A stretch of 64,000 nt of DNA, from the NCBI GenBank assembly GCA_944990035.1, contig CALYLX010000080.1, positions 620,001 to 684,000 of the forward strand, given 5' to 3'. The stretch's first letter is position 1. Every line of letters begins with the position of its first letter. Origin of the DNA: Clitopilus passeckerianus (taxonomy: Eukaryota > Basidiomycota > Agaricomycetes > Agaricales > Entolomataceae). A program made the translations under genes and the position numbers. Shown in pieces: positions 23,700 to 37,157 of this stretch. The notes below the pieces were generated by a model, which saw only the letters and a program-made list of their open reading frames with translations, did not search any database and had not been told where the DNA came from.

Positions 23700-26600
23700 T
23701 CACCATCGTTTGGATTTGGCACCAAACCCTTTAAACACCCCATCATCACTATCATCGTCTACAGTAATAATCGGCTTCTTCCCCCTGGCAGCGACTCGTC
23801 CGTTAGATTGCTGGGATCTAGACTTCGTCACCATATTCGTGGTTAATGTCGCTGTTTCATCGTCAATGTCCATAATATCATCGTCGCCTCCCATGTCGTC
23901 GTCTTCGTCAGAGTCGTCAAGGAACAATGGTTCAGGTGCCTCGGATTTGACCTTTCGTCCAACTGCCCGCTTGGGAGGTGCCGCAGCTACAGAGCGTGAT
24001 ACACCACGACCGTTTTTCCGACCCTTTACTGGAGCAACATCTTCCTCCGAGTCCGAAAATTTGGCGGGAACCTGTGTCTTTGTGGATGGAGGGCGCTGCT
24101 GTTGGTTTGACGACTGAGGGACGTCTTCAGCAGATGATTGCTGGGGGCGGCCCTGTTGTGTTGTTCCACTCGTCCAATACGCTGCCAACGGTATAAGAAT
24201 CACGCTATTGCAAGTCACACCATGATCTTACCAGCACCTATGCCATAATCATTGGTTTCAGGAGCGAATAGCTGAACCGGCGCGGACTGTGGCACATTTT
24301 TCTATCAAGGGAAGAAGTTAGCATTGACACCACCCGCGGAAGATGTGAATTTTTACCCTTCTAAACTTCTTGAAATTCGGCAGACCGTTCCAGGCTGGGT
24401 CGGGTGCTTGACGTCTCCCATCCAGCGCGCTACGATTGTAGGCAGGCAACTCAACTATAGTCATAAAATTGCCCCGAAGGTTGCCGTCATCCCCAAACTC
24501 CGCAAGCAACTTCCATTCATCCGCTGGGTTGGGTCGATCGATATTCGGTTTCGAGATCTTCAGGTTGTTGAAGTCGCGATCGAATTCGTCTTCCTTCTTC
24601 TTCCCCTTCTTTGTCGATGCAAGCGCTTTCAGGAATGCATGATCTTGATCGGGCTTGCCGGGTTCTGCACCTGTTTTGGCCCCTTTCTTCGTGGCAGTGG
24701 AAGGGAGTTTGTTTGTTACACCAGTATCTGTTGCAGTGCTCGGTGGTTTTTCTTGGCCCCCAGTAGCTCCTCGATCCACAGCATTGACATTCTCTATCGC
24801 TCGTCGCTTTGATGGCTGGGCACTGGTAGGCGCATCATCCGCATATTCCATGTTTTCGTCCAGGTCCTGTAGCGGGCGTTTGTTGCCAGGCAGATTGACA
24901 GACGGCATCTGTGACTCCTCCTCTTCCTCCTCTCGGAGAACACTCAGGTTCTGAGCTCTCCTCAACGGACCATTCTGACCAGAACCTCCCTGTGTCTGAG
25001 ACTGAGTCTGACTGGTCGCCGTATAATTCCCGCTCTGCACTTCATCGAACGCGCTTTCATCAAATGTTTCCTGTCCACTGGCGTCAAATAGCGCTTTGAA
25101 CTTCTTCAGCGGTGGCTCTGATTCGATCGGGGTCTCCTCGATCCCCCAGAGTGCTTGAGACGCTGCAACATCTGGTACACCGCCCACAGCACGACGTTTC
25201 AATTTTCTAGGGCGGTTCGGTGTGGGAGCCTATCAAGAGGAAACGTCATTAGCTGCCATACCGGGATTCCGCAGAGGGAAACAAAAAAGGGAGGCATAAT
25301 GTGCCTTACCGTCAGATCCATAATAATGGGCGGTGGTGGTGGCGTATTCTGGCGCGGAGGTTCGAGGTCAGGCACTGCATCAATGATCGACGAGGGATCG
25401 TCGAGACCAGTAACGACTGGCATTCCAACATTGACTCTTCTAGTCAAGGCCTAGAAAAGAAACAACCTGTCAGTGCTGGCCAGAAAACATGAGGCCTATG
25501 TTATCGGACTTACCCTTCTCGAACGCACAGGACCCTCCGATTCCTCGCCGCCAGTGCCAGGCGGTGGAATATCAAGGGTTGTAGGCTCCGAGACAGCCGA
25601 AGATTCTTGTGAAGGCTGACGAGACGTAGCTCGTCGAACCAATTTCCGGCGAGGCTGTGATCCCTCCTGCACATCCTCTAAAGCAAGAGAAGTCTCGGGC
25701 ATTGAGGAAGATCCATCCACTGGCCCAGAGAATGTTTCACTTTCTGGAAATGGTGAGCATCTCAAGTAGGAATATGAACTCGTTATTACCGCACTAACCT
25801 CGTAGAATGGTGCCTCCGACCAACAAGGAGGGATTAGTCTCAACTATGACCTGAACGACTTGTTCAGGGGGGATGAACCCTAACTGATAACTGTGTAAGA
25901 GATGAATTAGATAGTTGCCTTCTAGACGCAAGGCAGAGAACTTACGACCCAGCCTCCTGAAGCAAGTCTTGCCAGCCATCCTTTCCCACCGCTGCCTGGA
26001 TAGATACTTGTTTGCCAATGATGACTTGCGTTTGCCCTTCTTTGGCCTGACCCCTAGCTAAAGCTTTGTGGAACTTTGCTCTGCCAGAGTGTGGATCAAA
26101 GGCCTCAAAGGAGCCTGCTCCTCGCTCGATCATTTCTCGGAAGGCACCATCCAACTCTCGCCCTTTCTCATCTACACAAATGAACCGATAGGGAGCGAGC
26201 ATTGAGTGGCGCTCTTCGTTTGGCTGCCAGGTCCTTTCGAGTCGCTGGTTTTCTTGAACGGAGTCAGAAAAGTCCGGAAGGTATTTGCTGGTCAAAGGGA
26301 GGGCGAAATTCTCCTCGAGGGCAGATTGGCCTAGCTTGATAACTTCGTTCAGCCAATCAATTTTGGCAAATTCACAAAGCGACAGCAATGAAGCAGCAAA
26401 TGTTGCATTCGCTGATAGTGTCGAGCACAGATGGTGAGTGACTTTCCGATTGGTGTCATAAACGACATGGATCCCTGACATAAAGTTAGCTAGGGCGAAA
26501 CCAAAAAAGCGACAAGTTACATACCCAAAGCAGCACAAGCTGCTAGTGATACAGATGGTTTGCCACGAACAGGTGCCACATAACAGCATATTTCCCTCCA

Positions 26601-27123
26601 TTCAATCCTAAAGGTCAGTGTGAGCCAGCGTACCAGGCAATGGGCATGAAGTAACGGTTACAATACGTGGAGTCCGTTTATGAGAGCAATGCCATCTCCA
26701 TCGTAGAGCTCATGTGGGGAGTTTGACATAATATTATGCATCTCTTCATTTCTCTTCAGCTTAAGTGCCTTATCCTTCTTGTTGATGAATTCTAGCCTTG
26801 GCCGACTTTCGGGATCCATCTGAAGAAACAAGAAAACACCCATGAGCCAGTTGATTCATGGAGGATATCGTGACTTACCACGTCGTTTTCACTAAAGCTC
26901 CCCACGATGAATTCTCCAAGACTACTTGAAATCTTCTTGTTATTAACAATGAGAGGACATGCCTTTCGGCCGATTCCATACGTCTTCCCGGGCTTCAAGA
27001 GCTTTGATTCTGCATTAGAGGGTCGTTATTATAACAGCATGTACAGGCAATAAGTTGAGGCGTACTGGTAAAGTCTGTCCCTGCTGCAACCTCTCCGTCA
27101 AAGGGCCCATTCAGCACCCACAT
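23700..27123 (-). CDS. NBS1: Nbs1/nibrin, MRN complex subunit
   Basis: Nbs1 joins Mre11 and Rad50 in sensing DNA double-strand breaks and recruiting the ATM/Tel1 kinase. Eleven exons (5' ends 27123, 27009, 26819, 26607, 26474, 25890, 25743, 25450, 25229, 24301 and 24181) join in phase to 948 residues. The start MWVLNGPFDGE is typical. An FHA domain covers about residues 1-110 (PGKTYGIGRKACPLIV). A BRCT-like part follows (YVAPVRGKPSVSLAACAALG). The long tail is disordered and charged. NFKKFRR near the end of exon 9 matches the conserved Mre11-binding motif. The extreme C-terminus is acidic with two Phe (DDDSDDGVFKGFG), similar in style to the ATM-binding tail. The FHA His of the usual SRxH motif is not obvious (see findings). 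Confidence 0.9.
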
Positions 27124-27587
27124 GACGCCACACCGTTCCGTTCAAAGTCACCCTTGTGTGAGTACTGAATCTGGAGGCTTCGAGGTTCGGGCGGCTTAAG
27201 CTCTAGGAGATTTAACAAGTGCAATGGCGTCCAGAACAATATATAGCTGAGCAAAGAGTTCTCAAAGAATTGCACCGGACAAGGTAAAGGTCATTTGAGA
27301 ATGACACTTCGAGGTTCGGACGCGACGGTCACGCCGTTATGCTGTTTCTGTCACGCGTTCGTGACGAAGGGTGTGGTGTGGAGTCTGACGAAGGAGGGCA
27401 AGGGCAATTGTGAGGCGATGAGCACTCCTATGCAGGTTGCCAAGCAGATTGGAACATTAACTACGATTTCGATATCGAGAACATGTATACTTAGGTGTTA
27501 ATTTATGAGGATAATGAGTTTGAGAATGATACGAATGCTGATAGGATAATAAGGTACGAAAAAACATCAGAGAAATAACTGAAACTA
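27124..27587. other. Intergenic, NBS1 promoter
   Basis: No gene is seen. It lies between two genes on the same strand: the end of the JmjC demethylase gene and the start of NBS1. Confidence 0.5.
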
Positions 27588-30500
27588 TCATGAAGGTGTA
27601 GCCATGAGAGCCTCAGGCGATTGCTTGGAGATTGCAGCAATAATCATGTTGCGAATCTCGGGATTAGCGTCCAATAATTTAGCGAGTTGATCAGGCTGCA
27701 TATTTGCAAGAGCAGCAAGATCTACCGATTCCGGGTCTCCCTCTGTAGGCTCAGCCGTTGTTTGGATGTCACCTTCAGCAGGAGGAGCCAGAGCCTCCGG
27801 TTGAGGCTGCGACATGGGTGCTACTTGTTGCTGCCCTGCTTGGTAGTATGGAGGGGCCTGTTGCCAACCTACTTGTTGAGCATGAGGATATGGGTGCTGA
27901 GCATAGGCGTACGGGTTGTACTGCATCCCAGGTGCATAATACCCAGGGTATCCATATGCCTTCGCATAATTATTCCAATACTCGTACGCGGATGCCGCTC
28001 CGCCATTGGGATATGTCGGATTAGCTGAACCCTCCGGTTGAGTCGAGGATGATGCAACTGCATTATTTGGGCCGTTTGCGGCAGCAGCGAGTGTTGTGTA
28101 CGTTTGAACCGGAAGTCCGGCTTGGGTAGCTACAAGCGTAAATTTTTGGACGCGTGAGTCCCCAAGCACGGAAGATAAATTCCAACGACCTACTTTCGGG
28201 AATAAAAGCCGAGGGTTTCTGCTGCACGGGACCCTCCGTGCTGCCGAAAACGACGCTTCCCCACTTAAACTCCCTCTTGGTGCCACGATCCCACAAAACC
28301 TCGACAGAGCAGGTCTCCTCAATGACCCTGATAAGTGATACTTCGAATACGCCGGAGCTAACTCGAATCTTGATTCGTGCCATGGTTGGTAGAGATAAGA
28401 GATCAGCTCTGATCCTATCCATCTTGTTGGCCTTCTTAGCAGCAGCGATAGCCTGTGAAATTGTGAGCACTTCGGGAATCATCCAAAGGCATGGTACTTG
28501 ACGTACAGGATTATGCTGTGAGCATAGAACTTGAACTTCAAGTTTCTTGATAACTTTAAGCACTGTCGAGTCACTAAGCGAGGGCGTAGCATGGTCAGGC
28601 GTCGTTCCATTGTCGGACGAGGTGGGTTGAGCATGAGCAGGGGTATCAAGACCCAGTGACGCAGCGTCCGTTCCTGTGGGCACGGACGTGTTTGATGGCT
28701 CAAGCAAAACGACTTCCTTCTCAACCTCTCGGGTCTCCGAAAATAAAACGCCGTTCAAACATTCGCGGGCACATGATACGTGGAAAGCCTTTGGACATTT
28801 CCCCTTCGTGCACTGGATCGGCGCCCCGTGAGCTTTAGGACGGTTCTTCGTACACACCGAGCATTTCTACGCGACCGGACGGCATCAGCAAAGTAATTTA
28901 TCACGCAAGATACGATGGTGGCTTACCAGGTTCCACCTATCCTTCACAATTCCATCAACGCCAAATATGACCTTCTCTTTCACACCATCTACACCATTCA
29001 CGATTTCATCAACCCATGTTTCAGGCACGACGCGAGCGCAATACTCGTGGGCTAGCCATTGCTTCGGATTCCCAGCGGCATCTAGAGCATCCTTGCGATT
29101 GGTAGGGGGTTCGTGGACACGGAGAAGTCCTTTCTTGTGCATCGAGACACAGAGACAACAAGGGAATGGTTGTTCAGCAGGTTTGGGCGTAATTTTCAAG
29201 GTGAGTGAGACCTTTCCTGTCGGCGCTTTCAATGCTGGGTCAGAGGTAGGCGGTGAATGCTTAAACGACGAAAGTTTGATTTTGAGCTTTTTAGACCGTT
29301 GCTCATCATCAATAACATCCGCCTTGCGCTTCTTTGTCGATTTCAGAGGTTTCGCCGAGGGTTGCCCATCTTCAACCTTTACAGGTGGCTCGACGGCTTT
29401 CTTAGGCGATCGCTTGGGTTTCGGAGGTTCGACTGGTTCGGGAGCTGCTTCTTCTATTTCTTCGGCAGCCGCATCTGCAGCACGGTCATGCAGAAGCTGG
29501 TCAACGTCAATCCTGACGCTGAAGGAATGTTCAGTATATTGAACGAATAATACAGAAGCATAAAACATACCTATCACTTATACACTGACAGGCCTTGGCC
29601 CGACGGCCCAGCTCTAGCCAACTGTCTAGGGCAAAATTGACACTTTCAGCGCAGTTAAACCCAAGGTTAAAACCGGCGTGATATCCTCTTGGGAAGGTGA
29701 TGACGAATTCACCGGCTTGTTGCACAAGATAATTGGGTCGGACGGATGATTGAGCAAGGAGGGTAGGCGAGGCAAGGAACGACTTGTGTCTCAAGAATTG
29801 AGGACAATGGGAAGTGTCCTTCGGGAAGTAACCTAAGATGAAATGGTTAGTGGACGATTCAATGATTTTCAATGATTGAAGCCAGCTCGTACTTCGCATC
29901 GTCTGTTCTAGTGCATTGGCCCTTCCCTGAGGAATGGCATACCAGAACTTTGGTGCTCCAAAGTGAATGTAGTTGATGCTGAAGAGGTCCATATCTTCAA
30001 CGTGCCAAGCGAATGTGGCTCGCCACATCCCAAAATACAGATACGGTGTATTGACGCCAGGAAGCCCTTGGTTGTCGGCGGGTAAGAGCCTTGTAAGAGT
30101 TGATTGTAGACGTGCAACATTCCAAGACTGGGTCTCTTCGGTGAACAAGGATCCTACGGATGGGCATATTAGCATAGGGGCGATACGAGGGAATGAGCGA
30201 TAACGAACCAGCAGAGTCAGCGCCATACCAGGCTGGCTTTCCAAGGCCTAGATTGCGCCAATACTTCCTCTCTAGTTCCTGGCAGAACTCGCGGGTGTAA
30301 TCCGTCGCATTTGTATCTGACGGTAGCCAATCCTTATGAGGGTCGAAATTGCTAAGAAACTCTGTATCTTGAGCTTGCTTCGCTGCTGCTTCGGCATGCT
30401 TCTCTTCAGCCTTCTTGCCAACTCGCCGCCGTTTGGCTTTGGGCTTGTCTGTGGCCTCGTCAATAGTCTCCGGTGAGAGATCTGCATTCTGAGAGGCGGG

Positions 30501-31232
30501 GGAAAGGGGAGGGTCTGCTGGAGCCACTACGATGGGGTTTAATGTATTGGATCCCTCGACGTTCATTGCTCCATCGTCATCCTCGACCTCTTGTTTAATG
30601 TCCATTTTGACACTGGCGCCACGAGTTCCGTTGTTTCTTCTAGTTGCTCTTGCTCTTGTAGGTTTAGCCCGGGCATTGGCTCCTCTACTGTGAACGCCGA
30701 CTTCCCCAACACTAGGTGCCCTGAAGTCCTCTTTCGCGCAGAGTTCTGCCCACTCGCGAACACTCATGAACTTGCGCTTCTCTATGTTCTCTTGTCGAAA
30801 CAGGCCTCCCCTTCCAAACATATGCTGTTCAATGGGTCTTTGTATCTTCACAGAAGATAGCTGGTCCTTGAGCGGAGGTAGAGAGCCGGTCCTGTGGAAT
30901 ATAATAGTCAAAGGGCTGCGCAAAATTAAGGATCTTTTTACGCACCATTCCTTGGGCGGTATTATCTTTACGATACCACTTCTCATCCCCCACCCTTCAA
31001 TCCTCGTCACATATTGTTCAAAATCCTGAAACTCCTCCATTGTTGGCTTGAATACCGGAATGCCACGATGGGCTAATGGATCATCTTCCGGTGTTAGCCA
31101 TGTCTTGCTATCCGAGTTCGGCGAAGGTGGTAGTTGAATGTCTTCAGCTCCATAAAAGTGGTCAGGTTGGGCTGGAAGCTGGGGCGAAGGCGATCTACTG
31201 GGCTTGAGAGAAGGTGTGGGTGATAATGACAT
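27588..31232 (-). CDS. KDM4/JMJD2-type JmjC histone demethylase
   Basis: It is a nuclear Fe(II)/2-oxoglutarate oxygenase expected to remove methyl groups from histone H3 K9 and/or K36. It is split into several exons on the minus strand, starting at MSLSPTPSLK. The JmjN domain (GIPVFKPTMEEFQDFEQYV, to PPKEW) lies at about residues 57-97. An acidic/basic linker with a nuclear signal (KAKRRRVGKK) leads to the JmjC domain. Iron ligands are in FAWHVEDMDLFSINYIHFG (His, Glu) and GYHAGFNLGFNCAES (His). A zinc-type CQC follows. Then comes an extended PHD finger (PCCLC to HEYC, KCSVC, HVSCAREC), a possible Tudor-like strand set (SLIRVIEETCSVEVLWDRG), and a Gln/Pro/Tyr-rich tail. All iron ligands are present, so it should be active. 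The tail exon joins in phase, so I include it in this gene. Confidence 0.9.
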
Positions 31233-34220
31233 AGTAGCTTGGATCTGGGATAGTAACCAGGCTCTTTAATGGCCTGCCGCGCAATATATGGTCTTCAATG
31301 CTCGCTCTATTGCGTTTTTTGGATGTTAGACTGACGATGGCTGGATGACAAGAAGGACAAGAGCAACGACCGACTCAATGCTGTAACAACGATGGCCAGA
31401 CTCCAGCCAGACAAGCCTCGGCGGAGCTTGAAACATACCAAAAAGGCAGTTTTTGCTCAGGCTCAGCCGGGCTTTCGTCTAGCGCCAAGTCTCATCCGAT
31501 TCCAGGCGCTTAAGTGCTTATGTTTTCGATGCGGTTGAGGGGTGGTTCCAACTGCAAATTTGACAATTCAAAGAAATATAACAATTCTCTCTAATTTTCC
31601 TAGCAGACATATCCACCTAATATCTGCGAAAATAGTACCATTTCCAAGAATTACTAATCGTGCCACCACGATGACTAGCCTATATACCACCGTTTTCAAG
31701 TTACATGACGACTAGAGCAATCGTGACCGGAAAAGTCATAAAGGAGAATTTATAGCCACCATTTAATTGAGTATCTGCAACGTAACCCCGTTTCGTCGCC
31801 CCCTGCGTTTCCAAACAATTTACGTTCGTCATATGTCTTCCTTTATTTCTCAACTACTTGGATCCGTCCACCGGAAGGACGTCAGCATCCAGCTATGTCG
31901 GTTATCTTCTGGCAGGCAGAATTTTGAGGGCACCGAAACAAGGAAAATCCAAAGCGCGTCCTGTCAATGGTCGGCCTAAGTTCACACATCTGATGCTATA
32001 TGCCCAATCCGATGATGTCTCCTAGGAAGAAGTGAACATCTCAACCAAGATCGGTGATCACAAAATCGACCAGCGCACCCAACATAGCTGCCGCGAATCT
32101 ATTGCCTCAAATGTGTATGTCGTAGCCAATCACTCCGTCATCACCGGATTTGATACAAATTTACAGGACTTAAAACATACGGTGAGATGACTCCGAGTGG
32201 AGGATTTAGGTTCCAACATTTACCGTCTGTATCAGGTTGCACGAGTGCCCGCACGGGGAGACAAGGCTGAGCTTTTCCACCGTGACGGAGGTCCTGAGAG
32301 ATATTTCCCAAGCATACAGATCTGAGAGTATAGCCAAGAAGAGAGTGGCGCACACGCTGCCGAGGCTGTGCGCTCTGAATGCTCGTCACCGAGGAGGTGA
32401 ACTCTATCAATGCTCAGATGATAGACATGTTGGGTTCTCAATATTCGGAACTGTCAAGAGGTGGTGATGCGTCTAAGAATCATCAAATAAGCCAGAAACT
32501 GTCAAGCCGAGCACAGAGGTAGAATTGGTGGGTGGCGTAACCAGCAACGGGGCCCCACATAAATATCCTCCTCCAGTCAAGTTTGTAGGTCAACTTACGA
32601 CGTTGATTGTCATACAAAACGCAGGCATGGAAACAACGTTTGACGACACAGATGCGACTGAGACTCTGGCGATAAGATGGAACCCATATCACCTCAGTAT
32701 TCATCTGAAGTCGGCGTCATGGGGAAATTAACCTGTTTTGCGGGCTCGGAGTCCAGCAAGAGCGTCATTTCTCTGAATAGCAACGCCGGTCTGAATGCTG
32801 TCCAAAGCTTCGGCTCATGAGTCAAGCTTCGTCAAGCTTGTATCTGTGCGTGACTCTGAGCCAGTAGATATCGACGTTTTCCCAGAGCTTAGCTTTTGGC
32901 GAGGTCACAGCACAGAGAAGTGCCACGGTTACCTCTTGCATCATTCTCGACGATGTCAAGATGACACAGTTCAACTCGGGCTGTGTCTCGAGGTCGAAAC
33001 GTTATTTTCCCCTCAAAGTGGCAAGGATCGACCAGAAGCGGTGCTTGAAATAGAACCGTTCTCCCGGGTCAGATTTTCAACTGTTCGGAACAACAGAAAT
33101 TGCTAGGACAGGAATGACGGATCATCGGTGTAGGACCACCATCACAGAAATGATAAAATTCTGTGTCCACCTGATACATTTGTTTGATACAGTGTACTCT
33201 GCCTCGAATTTACTCACCGAAGAGATTGGAAGGAACATAACAAGATTTGACATTCAAACATAGGCCGAAAGGGAACCTGCGAATAAATGTACATCTCGCC
33301 TGTCGCCTGGTGGAAGATTCCGATACCCAGCAAACACGCGTTTCTACAATCACACAACGACCCTGCATAATATTCCTAAGACCGTGTCAAAATCTTGGGA
33401 GGTTAAGAGGTAAAAGAGAAGGACAAGATCAGGGCGGAAGACCGACGAAAAGGTCGGATATCCGTGGCTGTCCATGAAGGCACCAAATTTCGTGGGTGAC
33501 TGGACATCCTCCAACCTTGTACCCTTTTGATGTGGGTCTTGTCTAAAGGCGGAGTTCGTGCGAAACCAGTTGGTGCCCTCGAGGCAACCATCTAATACAA
33601 CATTATTCCAATAATCTCCGTGCATCCAAGGGGGTTGGAGGTCCCAAAAAGGACCCGCCACCTCGCAAGACAATTACTCCCCGGGTTACATAATTCGCGT
33701 GCCCCTGAGTTTTACCTTTTACGTCCTGAAAACCTTAGCCTTCTCCTGGTACCAAGCTGGCCACGAAATTCAAAATCTCTCGCTCTTTGAACGATGTTGA
33801 CATGACTAGCGTTCCTCAGCAATCAGATTGCCGTTCACGCTCGTGGTAATTGTTGGGCCTGAAATAAATGAATTCTGACAGCGATTGGAAGGGAGCAGTG
33901 CAAACTCCATTCTCCTTCCTTGGAACACGGAGGCTGTCCGAGCGCTCGATCACATCATATATAGAGTGGTTGCCCTGTCTGTGAATTCATCATCCTTGAT
34001 AAGGCCGCGTTTTCTTGGTCGTCAACTACTTATACTCTGTACCTGCGACAAAAGTCTGCTATTTCCGGCTGCACCCTCCTCGTTCCCCTCGTCTCGGTTG
34101 ATGAACAGTGGTCAACCTAGCAGCCAGCCAAGTGGTCAACGCTCCTCGACCTCACGCGCTACAGGTCGGTCACGCAACTAGCCTACTCAATACCTTTGAC
34201 ACCAACCAAGAACTACAGCC
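31233..34220. other. 3-kb gene-free stretch between divergent genes
   Basis: Only short open frames (up to about 110 codons) occur and none shows a domain, signal peptide or consistent splice structure. It lies between the divergently transcribed JmjC and zinc-finger genes. I see no transposon ends or tRNA. It may be a long regulatory region or carry a non-coding transcript. Confidence 0.45.
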
Positions 34221-35258
34221 ATGCCATACGCCAATTACCAGACAGAGCAAGAAAGACATCCCGACATACTCTCTAGCATGTTCGATACCTATGGAGACCC
34301 TCTCAATCACTCGCAAGGGCAGTTATACATGACGGATCCATTCTACAGTATGTGGCCAGCTGACCTTGTCATTGTCGTGCCTCACTGACTCGATGCTTCT
34401 AGGTGGCCAAAGTTGGGTGCCATCAGAACGTATCAGCGTTGGACCGAGTGAGTTTCCCCCTTATTTCTGGTCCACTCAGATGACTGACTTAGCCCCGAAG
34501 ATCCATCATGCCATCCCCAACTCCTTCACCCCCATTACTCGACGATTGATGCATATGGACAAACATCTGACTGGGCCTGGAATCAACCGCACTGTTCCCA
34601 AAGCTTTCCCGGTGCTCGAACAGATTCTGTAGTTGGCTCTGCGCTTCTGTCACCGAGTGGTTCATCACAGTACTCATATTCAGAATCAGAACGAGGTGAG
34701 AACAGTTCAACGTTATCTTTGAATCCCAACTCACAACCATATTCAGCAACACCCTCGCCGATGCAACTCAACGAGTTCTCAAACGTTTTCGAGTCCGATT
34801 TTACACGTGGTGTAAGCGCACCCCATTCCCTTTCATTAGCCTCCTCCATAACGAGGCGACGTGCCTCGTATGGTGGTCCAACAGGGTCCCCGTACAGTCG
34901 CCAGTCCCCCGATCTCCGCAAATCCCGGGATCCTTCACCAACTCTCAGCGACCCCGATAGCAAAAGACGTTTCCCATGTCTCGTCGATGGCTGTACGCGG
35001 CGTTTCACGAGCCAATACACTCTCAAAGTACACATGGAAGCACACAAGCCGAAACCCCGTGTCGCTTTCCCATGTACGATGGGCTGTTCAGAAACATTTT
35101 CTCGACAACACGACCGCCTTCGACATGAGGTTGCAAAACACGGCAAAGTCTGTGAATTCCTCTGCGATGACTGTGGTCGATTTTTCTCCTCAAGTAAAAC
35201 ACTTGGCAATCATAGATGCCCTGTCGCGCAGGGCGGCACTCGCTGGGTGCACATATAG
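34221..35258 (+). CDS. C2H2 zinc-finger protein
   Basis: A likely transcription factor. The final exon (about 34493-35258) is secure. It has a Ser/Pro/Gln-rich first part (PHYSTIDAYGQTSDWAW..., SSQYSYSESER) and three zinc fingers near the C-terminus. These are CLVDGC...HMEAH, CTMGC...HEVAKH and CDDC...HRC, the last ending in Cys instead of a second His. One or two upstream exons probably begin at the ATG at 34221 (MPYANYQTEQERHPDILSSM) with introns near 34350 and 34450, but I could not make all phases agree, so the N-terminus is uncertain. The 51 bases at about 34696-34746 look like an intron but are in frame without stops; I keep them as coding. Confidence 0.75.
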
Positions 35259-37157
35259 CATTCTCTCTTCTCTCTTCTCTATGGGTTAGGAGAATGGACC
35301 TTGTACTTTTATCGATTAATGACTTCTGCACCTTCGACATTGTAATTTCTATTTACCCCATGACCGAATTCTGACTCACTTATGAATCAGAGGTTTATGC
35401 CGCATTTTATTGTTAGTTATACAACCTAATTGTACATACTACGAAGCACTCTATAAATCACAATATGTACTTATTGAAGATCGCCTTTGACAGAATCTTT
35501 TGTTTGAAGCCGAGAACAAACCGTGACTGGTCAAATTGTTACATTGGCAATTTGTTGTTCTACCGTTGAACCCAGTCACCGATCGACCCGACGAGGCAAT
35601 CTTCAACTCAGTTTGACAGCTCATGGCCTTCGTGCTCCATTTGATTAGTGCCGATCCTTCCCACGCAGAACGTACAGCATTTTCACGAGATTCAGTTGAG
35701 CGATGTTTAAACGACGGCTGTGTTCGCAACCCCACGTCAACCTGTGGAAAAACCATGGATTAGTCGAGAATTCATTCAAACGTTGAGATCGTGTGCCCCA
35801 AGTAATTGTCTCCGAGTGATGAGCCCAGCTGGCTGTGGGGATCAACCCGCCACTGAGGGCAATAGACAGGAACGACACAAGCACGGAGATCACCCTCGCT
35901 AGCACAGCAAATGCCTGATAATTTCCTGCAGACGATGAAGCCTGAATTTATCCGAAACCGATAATCTCATGAATGGGTGTCATTAAAGCGGCGTGAGATG
36001 AGGTTCACCTGCTCAACTGGGAGGGTTTTCAAGGAAGTTATTTTCTTCGGTCGAATACAGGGAATCGTTAGTGTTGGGTACCTCGGGTCTTCATTTCCAA
36101 GGGTTTCCAAGCGTAACATCGAAAATACGAGCCTACGATGGGAGCCGTAAAACCTCCCTCTTGAATTGATTCCTTAGTGAAAAGACCGAGGCCACTCCAT
36201 TGATTCCTACGACAGTTAGCCTTTCACGTGCCTTACGCCAATCTTTCTATCTGTTTCCCGTGATTGATTCGAAAGTTCGAAAGTGATGAGGGTTGTGATA
36301 CTTGAGATATCGACGGTAGTCCACCTAGATCGAACATACCGGGAGGAAAGCTGGGCCGATTCCTCAAAGGCCGGGTGTCCGAATCGCGTAGTATGAAGGG
36401 CTTGTAGAGTTAAGCCTAAACGAAGTAGGAGTGTCCTCGAGGCGACCGTGTCTTCAGTAGCGTCGGGGACTATGGTAGTTAAGGCGGCTCCGACATTCTC
36501 GTTTCCTTACTATCAACCTGGGTGCCTTACTTGCGTACACCGAAAGTCAGGGGTCAAAATTGCATTAGAGTTATCTCCAGTCAACTCAACAGCAGGTGAA
36601 GCCCTCGATCTGTGTGATCAGCTATGCCATGCAAGGGTAGAAGCGATCGGGACGTGATCAGGATGCATCAGGTAGAAATTCTCGTCCGGGACTCCCGAAT
36701 CATTCCTACAAGCATATTGAAGTACATATGTTTTTATTGCCGATATTTTACCTGCAAATAGACCAAAGGTACAGGGCCTTGGCTGCTGGCAGGAAAGCGA
36801 ATGAGCGCTCAACGTCATATTAGACTAATTGAAGTGGGGAGAGATAACAAAGCAGGTTCAGGTGCGGATCTATTCAAGGCTCATTTTCGAGCAAATCCAG
36901 GACTCTCAGCTACATTCCAATGTTGTCTAGGCAGGCCACGAGGACGTGAGCATGAGGCATCAACGAGGCCCAGCCAGGTCTGGACATTGCAGGACAGTGG
37001 CGTCAACCAGCGTGATTCTTGCAAGAGCAAACTATTCGTCTCGAGTAGGTGGTTTTGACCCCAGTAAACTTGTTGCAGTGCAAACACTGGTTCAGAAATC
37101 AGAAGTTGAAGTTGTTGGGGAGATTGTGTTTGGTCGAGTTTGCAGAAAGCCGCAACT
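35259..37157. other. Intergenic
   Basis: About 1.9 kb with no convincing gene. Short frames such as 36448-36657 and 36881-37315 lack support. The right end is the promoter of the ASXH gene. Confidence 0.45.

Noticed and set aside
34696..34746. Apparent 51-base GT-AG intron in the zinc-finger gene
   Set aside because: It is in frame and stop-free, so it may simply be coding; kept as exon.
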